From NCBI RefSeq assembly GCF_003287405.1, contig NZ_PRLD01000004.1, positions 124,001-188,000 on the forward strand: a stretch of 64,000 nt of DNA, read 5' to 3'. Shown piece by piece: positions 16,481 to 26,142 of this stretch (position 1 is the first letter of the stretch; every line of letters starts with the position of its first letter). A model generated the notes under the pieces. That model saw only the letters and a program-made list of their open reading frames with translations. It was not told where the DNA came from and made no database searches. The position numbers and the translations under genes were made by a program. Origin of the DNA: Faecalibacterium prausnitzii (GTDB lineage: Bacteria; Bacillota; Clostridia; Oscillospirales; Ruminococcaceae).

Positions 16481-17812
16481 TTACTTCAGCTTTGCTTCCA
16501 GCTCTGCGGTCAGGCCCTCGTAGCCGGGCTTGCCCAGCAGGGCAAACATATTCTTCTTGTAGCTTTCCACGCCGGGCTGGTTGAAGGGGTTCACGCTCAG
16601 CAGGTAGCCGCTGCAGGCGCAGGCACGCCAGAAGAAATAGATCAGGTAGCCCACATTATAAGCAGACAGGTCGTCCACCTCGATCAGCACTTCGGGCACG
16701 CCGCCGTCGGTGTGTGCCAGAATGGTGCCCTCCATGGCCTTGCGGTTGACCACGCTCATGTTCTGGTTTGCAAGGAAGTTCAGGCCGTCAAAGTTGCCCT
16801 CCAGCGGGTCGATGAACAGATCCTGCGCGGGCTTCTTCACGTCCACGATGGTCTCGAACATGATGCGGGCACCTTCCTGAATGAACTGACCCATGGAGTG
16901 CAGGTCGGTGGAGAAGATGCAGCTTGCGGGGAACAGACCCTTGTTGTCCTTGCCCTCGCTCTCGCCGAACAGCTGCTTGTACCACTCGTTCATCAGGGTG
17001 AAGTCCGGCTCGTAGCACTCCAGGATCTCCACAGCCTTGCCCTTGCGGTACAGGATGTTGCGGATGGCGGCGTACTTGTAAGCATCGTTATCGGGGCTCA
17101 GCACGGAGAAGCGCTCCATAGCGTCGGCAGCGCCCTGCATCAGAGCATCGATGTCGATGCCGGCGGCGGCGATAGGCAGCAGACCCACGGCGCTCAGCAC
17201 GGAGTAGCGGCCGCCCACGTCATCGGGAACTACGAAGGTGGGCCAGCCCTGTGCGTCAGCCAGCTGCTTCAAGGTGCCCTTGGCACGGTCGGTGGTGGCG
17301 TAGATGCGCTTGTTGGCTTCCTCCACGCCCATCTCCTTTTCCAGCAGTTCACGCAGCACACGGAAGGCCAGAGAGGTCTCGGTGGTGGTGCCGGACTTGG
17401 AGATGACGTTGATGGAGAAGCGCTTGCCCTTGCACAGGCTGATGATGTTGTTCAGGTAGGTGGGGCTGATGCTGTTGCCGCAGAAGTAGATCTTCAGACC
17501 ATCTTCCAGCTCGTTGTGGTACATACCCTTAACGGCTTCCACAACAGCGCGTGCGCCCAGATAGCTGCCGCCGATGCCGGCCACGACCAGAACGTCAGAG
17601 TCCTCGCGGATCTTGGCAGCGGCTGCCTTGATGCGGGCGAACTCTTCCTTGTCATAATCCCGGGGCAGGGTCATCCAGCCCAGAAAATCGCTGCCGGGGC
17701 CATTCTTGGCTTCCAGCTGCTTGTGGGCGGCTTCTACCTGCGGATAAATAGCTGCATATTCCTCTTCGCTGATGAAGCTGGAGAGGTGTTTCGTGTTCAG
17801 TGCGACACTCAT
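16481..17812 (-). CDS. pgi: Glucose-6-phosphate isomerase
   Basis: A 443-residue enzyme that interconverts glucose-6-phosphate and fructose-6-phosphate in glycolysis. [11 protein letters not shown] and [10 protein letters not shown] bind the phosphate; [14 protein letters not shown] is the PGI signature; [13 protein letters not shown] near the C-terminus holds the catalytic lysine region. The short length is that of the Firmicute type. Start 17812 (MSVALNTK) follows GGAGG at a distance of about nine bases. Confidence 0.96.
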   Translation of the reverse strand: MSVALNTKHLSSFISEEEYAAIYPQVEAAHKQLEAKNGPGSDFLGWMTLPRDYDKEEFARIKAAAAKIREDSDVLVVAGIGGSYLGARAVVEAVKGMYHNELEDGLKIYFCGNSISPTYLNNIISLCKGKRFSINVISKSGTTTETSLAFRVLRELLEKEMGVEEANKRIYATTDRAKGTLKQLADAQGWPTFVVPDDVGGRYSVLSAVGLLPIAAAGIDIDALMQGAADAMERFSVLSPDNDAYKYAAIRNILYRKGKAVEILECYEPDFTLMNEWYKQLFGESEGKDNKGLFPASCIFSTDLHSMGQFIQEGARIMFETIVDVKKPAQDLFIDPLEGNFDGLNFLANQNMSVVNRKAMEGTILAHTDGGVPEVLIEVDDLSAYNVGYLIYFFWRACACSGYLLSVNPFNQPGVESYKKNMFALLGKPGYEGLTAELEAKLK

Positions 17813-18038
17813 TATTATTAAAACCTCCAAACGATCTGCCGGGTCTTTGCCCTGCGAGGAAATATCTTGGTATAAGTGTACCGTTCCCTCCGGGTAAAGT
17901 CAAGGTCAAATTCCTTAGATTTCATACAATTTTAATAGTGTTTTTTTGTTTCTTCATCCATATTTGTTCAGGTATCCAACAGCTCTGCCGGGCGTCCGGC
18001 GCACTTTTGTGCGCTGAAGCGCCTTTTTCGGCGCAGGG

Positions 18039-19271
18039 TCATGCTGCAGCACCCCGCAGGCTGTCCCACAGCAGCTGCAAGGCGGTATCAAAGTCCATGC
18101 GCGGCGCATCGGCGGCGGCGCACACCGGGTACTCCCCCTGTACTGCTTCGCCGCACAGCAGCTGTGCCTTGCCCACCGTCTGTCCCCGGGTCACCGGGGC
18201 TTCCAGCACCTCAGGCAGGGATAGCTGCACGGTCAGCTGCCCGGCGCTCTCTGCGGGCAGCAGGGCAGTCTGCGGCAGAGCAGCATAATCCAGCGGCACA
18301 GTTTCCTCCGTGCTGCCCTTTACCTTTAATTGCAGCGGGCGATCCTCCGGCAGGGGCACCGGTGCGGCGCGGTAGGCTGCAAAGCCGTAATCCAGCAGGG
18401 TAGTGGCGGCTTCGAACCGCTCCTTACTGGAAGGTGCACCCAGAACTACCGCGATGAGGTCCAGCCCGTCCCGGGTGGCGCTGGCGGTAATGCACACGCC
18501 CGCCCCGCCGGTGGTGCCGGTCTTGAGCCCGGTGATGCCGTTGTACCGCCGCAGCAGCTTATTGGTGTTCACCAGCTGGGTCTGCCCGCCGCGCAAAGTG
18601 TCCGTCCAGATACCGGTATAGTGCAGCACCTCCGGGCAGGTATTCAGGATGGTACGGCTCATGATGGCCACGTCCCGTGCGGTGGAAAGATGTCCCTCGG
18701 TGTCCAGCCCGCAGGCATTGCGGAAGGTGGTGTGCTCCATGCCCAGCTCTGCGGCGCGGGCGTTCATCTGCTGCACAAAGGCGGTCTCGCTGCCGCCCAC
18801 CAGCTCTGCCACTGCCACCGCCGCATCGTTGGCGGAGGACACACAGATGGCTTTGAGCATCTCGTCCAGCGTGAACTGCTCCCCGGGCTCCAGCCAGATC
18901 TGACTGCCGCCCATGTGGTAGGCGTGCTCGCTGACCGGCACGGCAGTGTCCATGGTCAGCCGCCCGGCGTGCACCGCTTCAAAGGTGAGCAGCAGGGTCA
19001 TCACCTTAGTAATGGAAGCGATGGGCATGGTCTGGTCGGCATTCATCTCATAAAGCACCGTGCCGCTGGTCTGGTCGATGAGCATCGCCGCGCGGCAGGG
19101 CAGGGTAAGCTGCGGCGGGGTGACCGTCAGGGGCTGCACTGCCGGTTCTGCCTGCGTTTGCACCGCCGGCTGGATGCGCAGCCCTTTGCCCTGCGCCGTA
19201 CCAAAGGCCAGCGCAAACAGCCAGAAGCAGATCACCCCCGCGCACAGCAGCGCCAGATTTCTCCGTTCCAT
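18039..19271 (-). CDS. D-alanyl-D-alanine carboxypeptidase (DacF/PBP5-like)
   Basis: A 410-residue penicillin-binding protein that trims the terminal D-Ala from peptidoglycan stem peptides outside the membrane. An N-terminal hydrophobic segment (LALLCAGVICFWLFALAF) serves as signal or anchor. The active-site triad is complete: SITK (SxxK), SAN in VSSANDAA (SxN) and KTGT. A C-terminal PBP5-like beta domain follows. It is alone on its strand with a divergent Tat lipoprotein gene upstream. Confidence 0.92.
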   Translation of the reverse strand: MERRNLALLCAGVICFWLFALAFGTAQGKGLRIQPAVQTQAEPAVQPLTVTPPQLTLPCRAAMLIDQTSGTVLYEMNADQTMPIASITKVMTLLLTFEAVHAGRLTMDTAVPVSEHAYHMGGSQIWLEPGEQFTLDEMLKAICVSSANDAAVAVAELVGGSETAFVQQMNARAAELGMEHTTFRNACGLDTEGHLSTARDVAIMSRTILNTCPEVLHYTGIWTDTLRGGQTQLVNTNKLLRRYNGITGLKTGTTGGAGVCITASATRDGLDLIAVVLGAPSSKERFEAATTLLDYGFAAYRAAPVPLPEDRPLQLKVKGSTEETVPLDYAALPQTALLPAESAGQLTVQLSLPEVLEAPVTRGQTVGKAQLLCGEAVQGEYPVCAAADAPRMDFDTALQLLWDSLRGAAA

Positions 19272-19401
19272 TCCTCATACCTCCCCGCGCAAACTCTCTT
19301 TTTGCAGTGTATGCCGCCGCTTTTGCAGGTATGCCGCTGGGCAATTTATTCAGTTTTTGTGCGGGAATTCAGTGCTTATCTACAAAGTGTGAACACATCC
19401 G

Positions 19402-19430
19402 TTGCAAAACGCCTTATTTTGCGGTATGCT
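19402..19430 (+). promoter_or_regulatory. Sigma-A type promoter
   Basis: TTGCAA (19402-19407), 17-base spacer, TATGCT (19425-19430), about 60 bases before the Tat lipoprotein gene. Confidence 0.65.
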
Positions 19431-19492
19431 ATGACCAACAGGAGATCCCCTGTGTTTTGGATATGTATTGATTTTATTCTGGAGGGATTCTT

Positions 19493-20086
19493 ATGAGCAC
19501 GATTTCTCGCCGTACGTTCCTCAAGCTGGCTGGTGTTACCGCGGTCGCCACTGCCGGCGCTTCCATGCTGACCGGCTGCTCCTGGTTCGATGATGTTAAG
19601 TTGGTGATCATGGGCAGCGTTGATGACGGAAAGACCTATACCGAGGTTTTCAGCAAGACCATGCCCCGCATTCTTATCAATACGGTAAAGGGCAACCTGA
19701 ATCTGGCTCTGAAGCTGGTCAAGGAACAGGGTCCCGAGGCATACCGCGGCGCGGATGTGACCGTGGACAAGGACTATCCGAACTGCCTTACCTTCGTCAA
19801 GGACAAGGAGACCGGCAAGGAGAGCATGATCATCGCTGTCAAGGTCGCCATGGTCGAGGTCGAGTACGAGGTGCTGGTCAACGGCAAGAGCGTCACCTCC
19901 GGCAAGCACAGCTTCCCCAAGGGCGTGACCGGCATCGACGAGGACACTGCCCGCAAGATCATTGCCGAGGTCGCCAAGAACAACGACAAGGTACCCGCCA
20001 ATTACGAATTTGATTCCACCGTTGCCAACAACCTGAAGGTCGTCAACGGCAAGATCACCGTTGCGCTGAAGGTGGCAGCGGCCTGA
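19493..20086 (+). CDS. Twin-arginine lipoprotein of unknown function
   Basis: A 197-residue exported protein. The leader SRRTFLKLAG has the twin-arginine motif and ends in a lipobox LTGC, so the protein should be exported folded by Tat and lipid-anchored. The mature part contains no cofactor motif I can name; it is rich in Lys, Asp and Val, with alternation suggesting a beta-rich fold. It is a single-gene unit with a clear promoter upstream and a strong terminator after it. The same leader style recurs in the sugar-binding protein at 33.5 kb. Confidence 0.78.
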   Translation: MSTISRRTFLKLAGVTAVATAGASMLTGCSWFDDVKLVIMGSVDDGKTYTEVFSKTMPRILINTVKGNLNLALKLVKEQGPEAYRGADVTVDKDYPNCLTFVKDKETGKESMIIAVKVAMVEVEYEVLVNGKSVTSGKHSFPKGVTGIDEDTARKIIAEVAKNNDKVPANYEFDSTVANNLKVVNGKITVALKVAAA

Positions 20087-20108
20087 TCCTATCTCATTCG
20101 CACCTGTT

Positions 20109-20147
20109 GAAGGCTGCTGCACAGTGCTTTGTGTAGCAGCCTTTTTT
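20109..20147 (+). terminator. Rho-independent terminator
   Basis: Stem AAGGCTGCTGCACA with TGTGTAGCAGCCTT, then six T residues. It belongs to a recurring GCTGCTGCACA-type terminator family in this window. Confidence 0.93.
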
Positions 20148-20272
20148 GCGCCCGGTTTTCCACCAATTGCCGCCGGACGGTGCAATTCCGGTCTTGCGTG
20201 CTGCCGTTGTTTTGTTATATAATGAAGAGTAAACCCTATTTTTATCCCATTTTGTGGAAAGGAACCCCTCTC

Positions 20273-21568
20273 ATGCGAGTTTGTTTTTATACCTTGGGCT
20301 GCAAGGTCAACCTGAACGAGACCGGCGCACTGGAACAGCTGTTCCGTGCCAACGGCTTTACCATTGCGCAGGAAGGCGAGGCTGCGGACGTGTTCATTGT
20401 GAACAGCTGCACCGTGACCAACTTTGGCGACCAAAAAAGCCGCAAGTGGCTGCGCCGCAAAAAGCGCGAGAACCCGGGTGCGGTGACGGTGCTGACCGGC
20501 TGCTACCCGCAGGCTTTCCCGGAGGAAGCCGCGCAGTTTATGGAAGCCGACCTTGTGTGCGGCAACGGCGACCGCAAGGCCATTCTGGACAACGTGCAAA
20601 AGCTGCTGGACGGCCACGAGCGCATCGTAGCCATTGCCCCGCACCAGCGCGGCGAGCAGTTCGAGGAGCTGCCGGTGGAGCGGTTCGAGACCCACACCCG
20701 CGCCTTTATCAAGGTAGAGGACGGCTGCAACCGGCAGTGCGCCTACTGCGTCATCCCCCGCGCCCGCGGGCCGGTGCGCAGCCGTGCCGAGGAGAGCATT
20801 CTGGCCGAGCTGCACCAGCTGGCCGCTGCCGGTTACCGCGAGGTGGTGCTCAGCGCCATCTCCCTGCCAAGCTACGGGCTGGACACCGGCACGAACCTTG
20901 TGGAGCTGGTGGAAAAATGCGCACAGGTGCCGGGCATCGAGCGCATCCGTCTGGGCAGTCTTGACCCCGATATGCTCACCCCGGAATTTATCTCCCGCTT
21001 GGCGGCGGTGGAAAAGCTGTGCCCGCAGTTCCACCTGAGCCTGCAGAGCGGCTGCACCGCCACCCTGCGCCGGATGCGCCGGGTGTATACCGCGCAGGAG
21101 TACGCACAGGTGGTGGAACAGATCCGCGCCGCCTACGGCAGCCGCCCGGTCAGCTTTACCACCGACTGCATCTGCGGCTTCCCCGGCGAGACGGCAGAGG
21201 ACTTTGAGGAGAGCTGCGCATTTTTGAAGAAGATCGGCTTTGTCAAGGTCCATGTGTTCCCCTACTCCCGCCGCAGCGGCACCCCGGCCTACGATTTCCC
21301 GGATCAGATCCACGAGAGGGAAAAGCAGGAGCGCAGCCGCCGCATGAACGCCGTAGCCGAGCAGGTGCGCTGCGAGACACTGGCTGCCTTTGAGGGCACC
21401 GAGGACGAGGTGCTGCTGGAAACGCCCCTGTCCGGCACGCTGTTTACCGGCTACACCCGGCTGTACATCCCGGTGGTGGTCTCCGCTCCCGGCTGCGAGA
21501 GCGGGCAGATCGTGCGGGTAAAGCTTGGCCGCTACGACGGCGAGCGGGTGCGTGCAGCACTTTGCTGA
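20273..21568 (+). CDS. mtaB: tRNA-t6A37 methylthiotransferase MtaB
   Basis: A 431-residue radical SAM enzyme that adds a methylthio group to t6A37 of tRNA. The N-terminal UPF0004 domain has three cluster cysteines (C10 in YTLGCKVN, C46 in NSCTVT, C77 in TGCYPQ). The radical SAM motif CNRQCAYC gives C152, C156 and C159. A TRAM-like C-terminus follows. Start 20273 (MRVCFYTLG) follows GGAAAGGA; 48 residues of longer frame overlap the upstream terminator and are not coding. MtaB is preferred over MiaB because of the N-terminal pattern. Confidence 0.93.
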   Translation: MRVCFYTLGCKVNLNETGALEQLFRANGFTIAQEGEAADVFIVNSCTVTNFGDQKSRKWLRRKKRENPGAVTVLTGCYPQAFPEEAAQFMEADLVCGNGDRKAILDNVQKLLDGHERIVAIAPHQRGEQFEELPVERFETHTRAFIKVEDGCNRQCAYCVIPRARGPVRSRAEESILAELHQLAAAGYREVVLSAISLPSYGLDTGTNLVELVEKCAQVPGIERIRLGSLDPDMLTPEFISRLAAVEKLCPQFHLSLQSGCTATLRRMRRVYTAQEYAQVVEQIRAAYGSRPVSFTTDCICGFPGETAEDFEESCAFLKKIGFVKVHVFPYSRRSGTPAYDFPDQIHEREKQERSRRMNAVAEQVRCETLAAFEGTEDEVLLETPLSGTLFTGYTRLYIPVVVSAPGCESGQIVRVKLGRYDGERVRAALC

Positions 21569-21675
21569 AAATTTTTCATTTTACTTGTACATTCTGTGCA
21601 TCCGCATGAATACAATAAATTTTTAACGATTTTTGTATTTTGCCCTTTCCATACGCACGTCTTTATGTTAAAATG

Positions 21676-21812
21676 AAGATGGATTCATCGGGTTCGGCGT
21701 GCTGTAAGCAACCAGCACGGTACCATCCGCGCCCGTATAGCGCCGTTTTATGCTCTGCACACAGGGCAGGCGGCTCCGTTTTATGGCTGTTTCAAAGCAA
21801 GGAGAGATTGGA
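21676..21812 (+). promoter_or_regulatory. Structured 5' leader of the hydrogenase gene
   Basis: An AT-rich TAAAAT at 21669-21674 could be a -10 box. Just after it, GATGG (21679-21683 region) can pair with CCATC about 45 bases later, enclosing a strong stem CGTGCTG...CAGCACG with loop TAAGCAAC. Two further GC-rich pairings (GGCGC-type and GCCG...CGGC) follow before the AAGGAG site. No known riboswitch consensus is recognised. It may be a cis-regulatory RNA; the evidence is only that compact structure fills the whole leader. Confidence 0.45.
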
Positions 21813-23366
21813 ATGAGTTTCAGAGGAATCAATACCACGGTCATCCAGATCCGCCGTCAGGTGTTTACCGAGGTCGCCCGCATGGCTTACGCCAACGTCA
21901 AGGGCGAGCAGGCCAACCACCTGATGCGCAAGATCCCCTATACCATCATCCCCGGTGAAGAGGGCAAGCTGCGCAAGGACATCTTCCTCGAGCGCGCCAT
22001 CGTTGAGGAGCGCGTGCGTCTGGCTATGGGTCTGCCCACCCGCCGCATGGACGAGCACAACAGCGTTGTCTCCGGTCTGGAGGACGCCTCCATCGCCGAT
22101 AAGTACTATGATCCCCCGCTGGTCAACGTGATCAAGTTTGCCTGCAACCGCTGCCCCGAAAAGCTGGTCAAAGTTTCCGACCTGTGTCAGGGCTGCCTTG
22201 CACACCCCTGTATGGAAGTGTGCCCCAAGAAGGCCATCACTTGGGAGAGCGGCCGTTCCACCATCGATCAGGACAAGTGCATCAAGTGCGGCCGCTGCGT
22301 CACCGTCTGCCCTTACAACGCCATCGTCAAGACCGAGCGTCCCTGCGCCGCTGCCTGCGGCATGGGTGCTATCCACTCTGACGAGCTGGGCCGTGCCGAG
22401 ATCGATTACAGCAAGTGCGTGTCCTGCGGTCAGTGTCTGGTGAACTGCCCCTTCGGTGCCATTGCCGACAAGGGTCAGATCTATCAGCTGATTCAGGGCT
22501 TCAACCGCGGCGACCGCATCTATGCGCTGGTCGCTCCCGCCTTCATCAACCAGTTCCCCTCTCTGGCTTCTACCGGCAAGCTGAAGTCCGCCCTGAAGGC
22601 CATCGGCTTCTGCGATGTGGTGGAGGTCGCCATCGGTGCCGACCTGTGCACCGTGGACGAAGCACACGACTTCCTGGAGGAAGTGCCCGAGAAGCTGGAC
22701 TTCATGGCTACTTCCTGCTGCCCGGCATGGAGCATGATGGCGAAGACCACCTTCCCCGGCCTTGCCAAGAACATCTCCATGACCATGACCCCCATGGTGT
22801 TCACCGCCCGCATGATGAAGCAGGCCGACCCCGAAGCACGTATGTGCTTCATCGGACCCTGCGCCGCCAAGAAGCTGGAAGCTTCCCGCCGTACCGTCCG
22901 CTCCGATGTGGACTTCGTGCTGACCTTTGAGGAGCTGGCAGGTATCATTGAAGCCAAGGATCTGGATCTGGACAATCTGGAAGTGGATCCCGCCGAGATG
23001 GATCTGTGCTACGCTTCTGCTGCGGGCCGCGGCTTTGCACAGTCCGGCGGCGTTGCCAAGGCTGTTGCCGACAAGATCAAGGAATGGCGTCCCGACATGG
23101 AGGTGAAGATCGCCTCCGCACAGGGTCTGGCCGACTGCAAGAAGCTGCTGATGCTGGCCAAGGCCGGCAAGTACAATGGCTATCTGCTGGAGGGCATGGG
23201 CTGCCCCGGCGGCTGCATCGGCGGTGCCGGCACTATTGCCGACCCCGTGCGCACCGCAGCTGTGCTGAACAAGTATGTGAAGGATGCCGAGTTCACCGAC
23301 CCCGAGCAGAGCGCCTTTATGTCCAACATCCATATGCTGAAGGACGACCCCAACTTTGAGGTCTGA
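21813..23366 (+). CDS. [FeFe] hydrogenase, monomeric, with ferredoxin domains
   Basis: A 517-residue cytoplasmic iron hydrogenase that would exchange electrons between ferredoxin and protons. An N-terminal ~100 residues of unknown role precede Cys-rich 4Fe-4S motifs (CQGCLAHPCMEVCP, CIKCGRCVTVCP, CVSCGQCLVNCP). The H-cluster domain has the three expected motifs: TSCCPAW, GPCAAKK and EGMGCPGGCIGG. The N-terminal 2Fe-2S domain of classical HydA is missing, and the variants of the motifs suggest the group B type, which is an inference. Start 21813 (MSFRGINTT) follows AAGGAG. It has a structured leader and its own terminator, so it is a one-gene unit. Its maturases are not in the window. Confidence 0.93.
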   Translation: MSFRGINTTVIQIRRQVFTEVARMAYANVKGEQANHLMRKIPYTIIPGEEGKLRKDIFLERAIVEERVRLAMGLPTRRMDEHNSVVSGLEDASIADKYYDPPLVNVIKFACNRCPEKLVKVSDLCQGCLAHPCMEVCPKKAITWESGRSTIDQDKCIKCGRCVTVCPYNAIVKTERPCAAACGMGAIHSDELGRAEIDYSKCVSCGQCLVNCPFGAIADKGQIYQLIQGFNRGDRIYALVAPAFINQFPSLASTGKLKSALKAIGFCDVVEVAIGADLCTVDEAHDFLEEVPEKLDFMATSCCPAWSMMAKTTFPGLAKNISMTMTPMVFTARMMKQADPEARMCFIGPCAAKKLEASRRTVRSDVDFVLTFEELAGIIEAKDLDLDNLEVDPAEMDLCYASAAGRGFAQSGGVAKAVADKIKEWRPDMEVKIASAQGLADCKKLLMLAKAGKYNGYLLEGMGCPGGCIGGAGTIADPVRTAAVLNKYVKDAEFTDPEQSAFMSNIHMLKDDPNFEV

Positions 23367-23389
23367 GCCGCTGTAATATAATTACCCGT

Positions 23390-23428
23390 AAGGCTGCTGC
23401 ACAGTGATTTTGTGCAGCAGCCTTTTTG
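23390..23428 (+). terminator. Rho-independent terminator of the hydrogenase
   Basis: Stem AAGGCTGCTGCACA with TGTGCAGCAGCCTT followed by a T-run; near-identical to the one at 20109. Confidence 0.93.
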
Positions 23429-23479
23429 TTAAAAAAAGCTGAAACTTTGTGGAAATGCCGTGAAACGAAAATTGGACGC

Positions 23480-23508
23480 TTGTTTATCGGGGCAAAATGC
23501 GATACACT
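23480..23508 (+). promoter_or_regulatory. Sigma-A type promoter of the efflux operon
   Basis: TTGTTT (23480-23485), 17-base spacer, TACACT (23503-23508), ahead of the membrane-fusion-protein gene. Confidence 0.6.
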
Positions 23509-23584
23509 ACAAATAAGAGTTTCTGATGGATGCTTTTTACAAAAAAGTATCTTGTCATAAAAGAACCTAGGAGGAACGGCAAGA

Positions 23585-25378
23585 ATGATCTGGAACAAGT
23601 CTAAACAGCCCGCCGACCCGCAGCAGGGCACAGCAGCTGCACCGAAAAAAGGCGGCGCGGCGGCCTTTGCCAAAAAGAACTGGAAGTGGCTGGTGCCGGT
23701 AGCTATTGTGGTGCTGGCAGGCGGCTGGTGGCTGCTGAAGCCCAAGAGCGCAAAGCCCGCTAATGTGGATACTTCCTATACGGAAGTCATGCCCGAGACC
23801 CGGGATGTTTCCAACACGCTCAGCGTCACCGGCACGTTGAATCCCGCCAATACTTACAGTGTCAAATCGCTGGTGTCCGGCAAGGTGCTGACCGGCAGCT
23901 TTGAAGAGGGCGATATCGTGGAAGAGGGCACTGTGCTGTACACGGTGGATTCCTCCGACGCCACCACCAAGGTGGAGCAGGCAGCCATCACCCTGCAGCA
24001 GGCGCAGCGCAGCTACGATAAGACCGTAGACCGCCAGTATGTCCGTGCTGAGGTGGCGGGCGTCGTCAGCAGCCTGAAGGTGAACAAGGGCGATGAGGTA
24101 AAGAGCGGTCAGGAGGTGGCCGTGGTGCGGGACAGCTCCAAGATGAATCTGGTGCTGGAGTTCCCGGCTGCGGATGCTGCCAACTTCTCGGTAGGGCAGA
24201 CCGCCGAGGTCACGCTGGACGGCACCTTTGAGGTGCTGCCCGGCACCATTACCGCCGTGACCGGCACCGATGCCCTGAGCACCGGCAACCTGCTTACCCG
24301 CACTGTGACCCTCTCGGTGTCCAACGCGGGCGGTCTGACCACGGCACAGGCTGCTACGGCTACTGTCAACGGGGTCAGTTCCATTGCGGCAGCCAACTTC
24401 CAGTATCAGGCCGAGCGCACCCTGACTGCGCTGACTTCCGGTACTGTCACCGCCATCAATGTGCGGGAGGGCGGCAACGTGAACAAGGACGACATCATCC
24501 TGACCCTCAGCGGTGAGGAACTGACCGAGTCCATCCAGTCTGCCTCCGAGACCCTGCGCGGTGCGGAACTGTCCATGCAGAATATGCAGGACACCATGGA
24601 TAACTACACCATCACCTCGCCCATCAGCGGCACCATCATCGAGAAAAATGCCAAGGTGGGCGATGCCCTGAGCACCGGCAGCGACCTGTGCATCATCTAC
24701 GACCTGAGCTATCTGGAAATGACTATCAAAGTGGACGAGCTGCAGGTCAGCAGCCTGAAGGTGGGGCAGTCCGTACAGGTGACCGCAGACGCCGTGAAGG
24801 ATAAGACCTACGAGGGTCTGGTCACCCGTGTGTCCATGAAGGGTGATACCAGCGGCGGTACCACCACCTACCCGGTGACCGTGCGCATTGACGAGACCAC
24901 CGGTCTGCGCCCGGGTATGAACGCCAACGCCGAGATCGTGGTGGCACAGGCCAAAAATGCGCTTACCGTGCCTAACGCCGCCATTGTGCGGGGCAGCTAT
25001 GTGCTGGTGCGGCAGGATTCTCCCAGCGCCGTGAACGCTGATGCTTCCATGAGCGCACCGGAGGGTTATGTGTACGTCAAGGTCAAGACCGGCGTCAGTG
25101 ATGACAACTATACGCAGGTGACCAGCGGCCTGTCCGAGAGTGATACCATCGCCTACGACCCCAGCTCTGTGAGCAGCGACAGCTACTATGACGACGGCGG
25201 CTACGACTACTCCGACGGTGAAGTGATCGGCGGTACCGAAAACGCCGCAGACCCTGCCGAAGGCGGCGAGGAAATGCTGCCGGAGGAGACGGAAAACGCC
25301 GAAGAACCCGCAGCGGACGCTGAAGAGCCGGCAGAAGGCATTGACCCCGCTGAGACCGGTGCAGTTGTGGTGAATTGA
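23585..25378 (+). CDS. HlyD/MacA-like efflux adaptor (YknX type)
   Basis: A 597-residue membrane fusion protein. One transmembrane helix (WLVPVAIVVLAGGWWLL) near residue 40 anchors it; outside, two lipoyl-like half-motifs flank a short coiled coil (VEQAAITLQQAQRSYDKTVD), followed by beta-barrel and membrane-proximal domains. The last ~100 residues are acidic (many E, D, P) and likely disordered. In Gram-positives such proteins (YknX) assist a MacB-type ABC pump, here the next two genes. AGGAGG lies upstream of the start. Substrate is unknown; peptides or antimicrobials are plausible. Confidence 0.88.
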   Translation: MIWNKSKQPADPQQGTAAAPKKGGAAAFAKKNWKWLVPVAIVVLAGGWWLLKPKSAKPANVDTSYTEVMPETRDVSNTLSVTGTLNPANTYSVKSLVSGKVLTGSFEEGDIVEEGTVLYTVDSSDATTKVEQAAITLQQAQRSYDKTVDRQYVRAEVAGVVSSLKVNKGDEVKSGQEVAVVRDSSKMNLVLEFPAADAANFSVGQTAEVTLDGTFEVLPGTITAVTGTDALSTGNLLTRTVTLSVSNAGGLTTAQAATATVNGVSSIAAANFQYQAERTLTALTSGTVTAINVREGGNVNKDDIILTLSGEELTESIQSASETLRGAELSMQNMQDTMDNYTITSPISGTIIEKNAKVGDALSTGSDLCIIYDLSYLEMTIKVDELQVSSLKVGQSVQVTADAVKDKTYEGLVTRVSMKGDTSGGTTTYPVTVRIDETTGLRPGMNANAEIVVAQAKNALTVPNAAIVRGSYVLVRQDSPSAVNADASMSAPEGYVYVKVKTGVSDDNYTQVTSGLSESDTIAYDPSSVSSDSYYDDGGYDYSDGEVIGGTENAADPAEGGEEMLPEETENAEEPAADAEEPAEGIDPAETGAVVVN

Positions 25379-25392
25379 CGCAGGAGGGATGA

Positions 25393-26142
25393 ATGAGCGC
25401 TCTGATCGAGTTTGATGCGGTGTGCAAGTATTACCAGATGGGCGATACCACGGTAAAGGCTGCCGACCACATCACCATGAAAATCGAAAAAGGCGAGTTC
25501 GTGGCCATCGTGGGCCAGTCCGGTTCGGGCAAATCCACCTGCATGAACATCATCGGCTGTCTGGATGTGCCCACCCACGGCACCTACCGGCTCAACGGCC
25601 GGGATGTGGGCAAGATGAACCGCAACGAGCTGGCCGCCATCCGCAACGAGATGCTGGGCTTTATCTTCCAGCAGTACAATCTGCTGCCCAAGCTGAACCT
25701 GATGGAAAACGTGGAGGTGCCGCTGGTGTATGCGGGCATCTCCCGCGCCGACCGCCATGTCCGCGCCCGGGAGGTGCTGGAGCAGGTGGGGCTTGGCGAC
25801 AAGCTGAAAAACCGCCCTAACCAGCTTTCCGGCGGTCAGCAGCAGCGTGTGTCCATTGCGCGGGCACTGGTGCGCAACCCGCCGGTCATTCTGGCAGACG
25901 AGCCCACCGGCGCGCTGGACTCCCATACCGGCCGCGAGGTGCTGGGGCTTTTGCAGCAGCTGCACAAGCAGGGACACACCGTAGTGCTGATCACCCACGA
26001 CAACTCCATTGCCGTGCAGGCCGACCGCATCATCCGGCTGGAGGACGGTCAGGTGGTGTATGACGGCGACTCCCACGCACCGGAGGCCATGGTGCAGCCC
26101 ACCCTGCTGCCCGAAACGCCGGAAAAGGAGGAACAGGCATGA
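25393..26142 (+). CDS. MacB/YknY-type ABC transporter ATPase
   Basis: A 249-residue ATPase of the LolD/MacB/YknY family. Walker A is GQSGSGKST, the Q-loop FQQYNLLP, the signature LSGGQQQR, Walker B VILADEPTGALD and the switch ITHDNS. It follows the adaptor after 14 bases and overlaps the permease start by four bases (ATGA), so the three form one pump. Confidence 0.94.
   Translation: MSALIEFDAVCKYYQMGDTTVKAADHITMKIEKGEFVAIVGQSGSGKSTCMNIIGCLDVPTHGTYRLNGRDVGKMNRNELAAIRNEMLGFIFQQYNLLPKLNLMENVEVPLVYAGISRADRHVRAREVLEQVGLGDKLKNRPNQLSGGQQQRVSIARALVRNPPVILADEPTGALDSHTGREVLGLLQQLHKQGHTVVLITHDNSIAVQADRIIRLEDGQVVYDGDSHAPEAMVQPTLLPETPEKEEQA

Noticed and set aside
19376-21313. Long minus-strand open frame of 645 codons
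   Set aside because: Shadow of the Tat lipoprotein gene and mtaB; no family features and no ribosome binding site.
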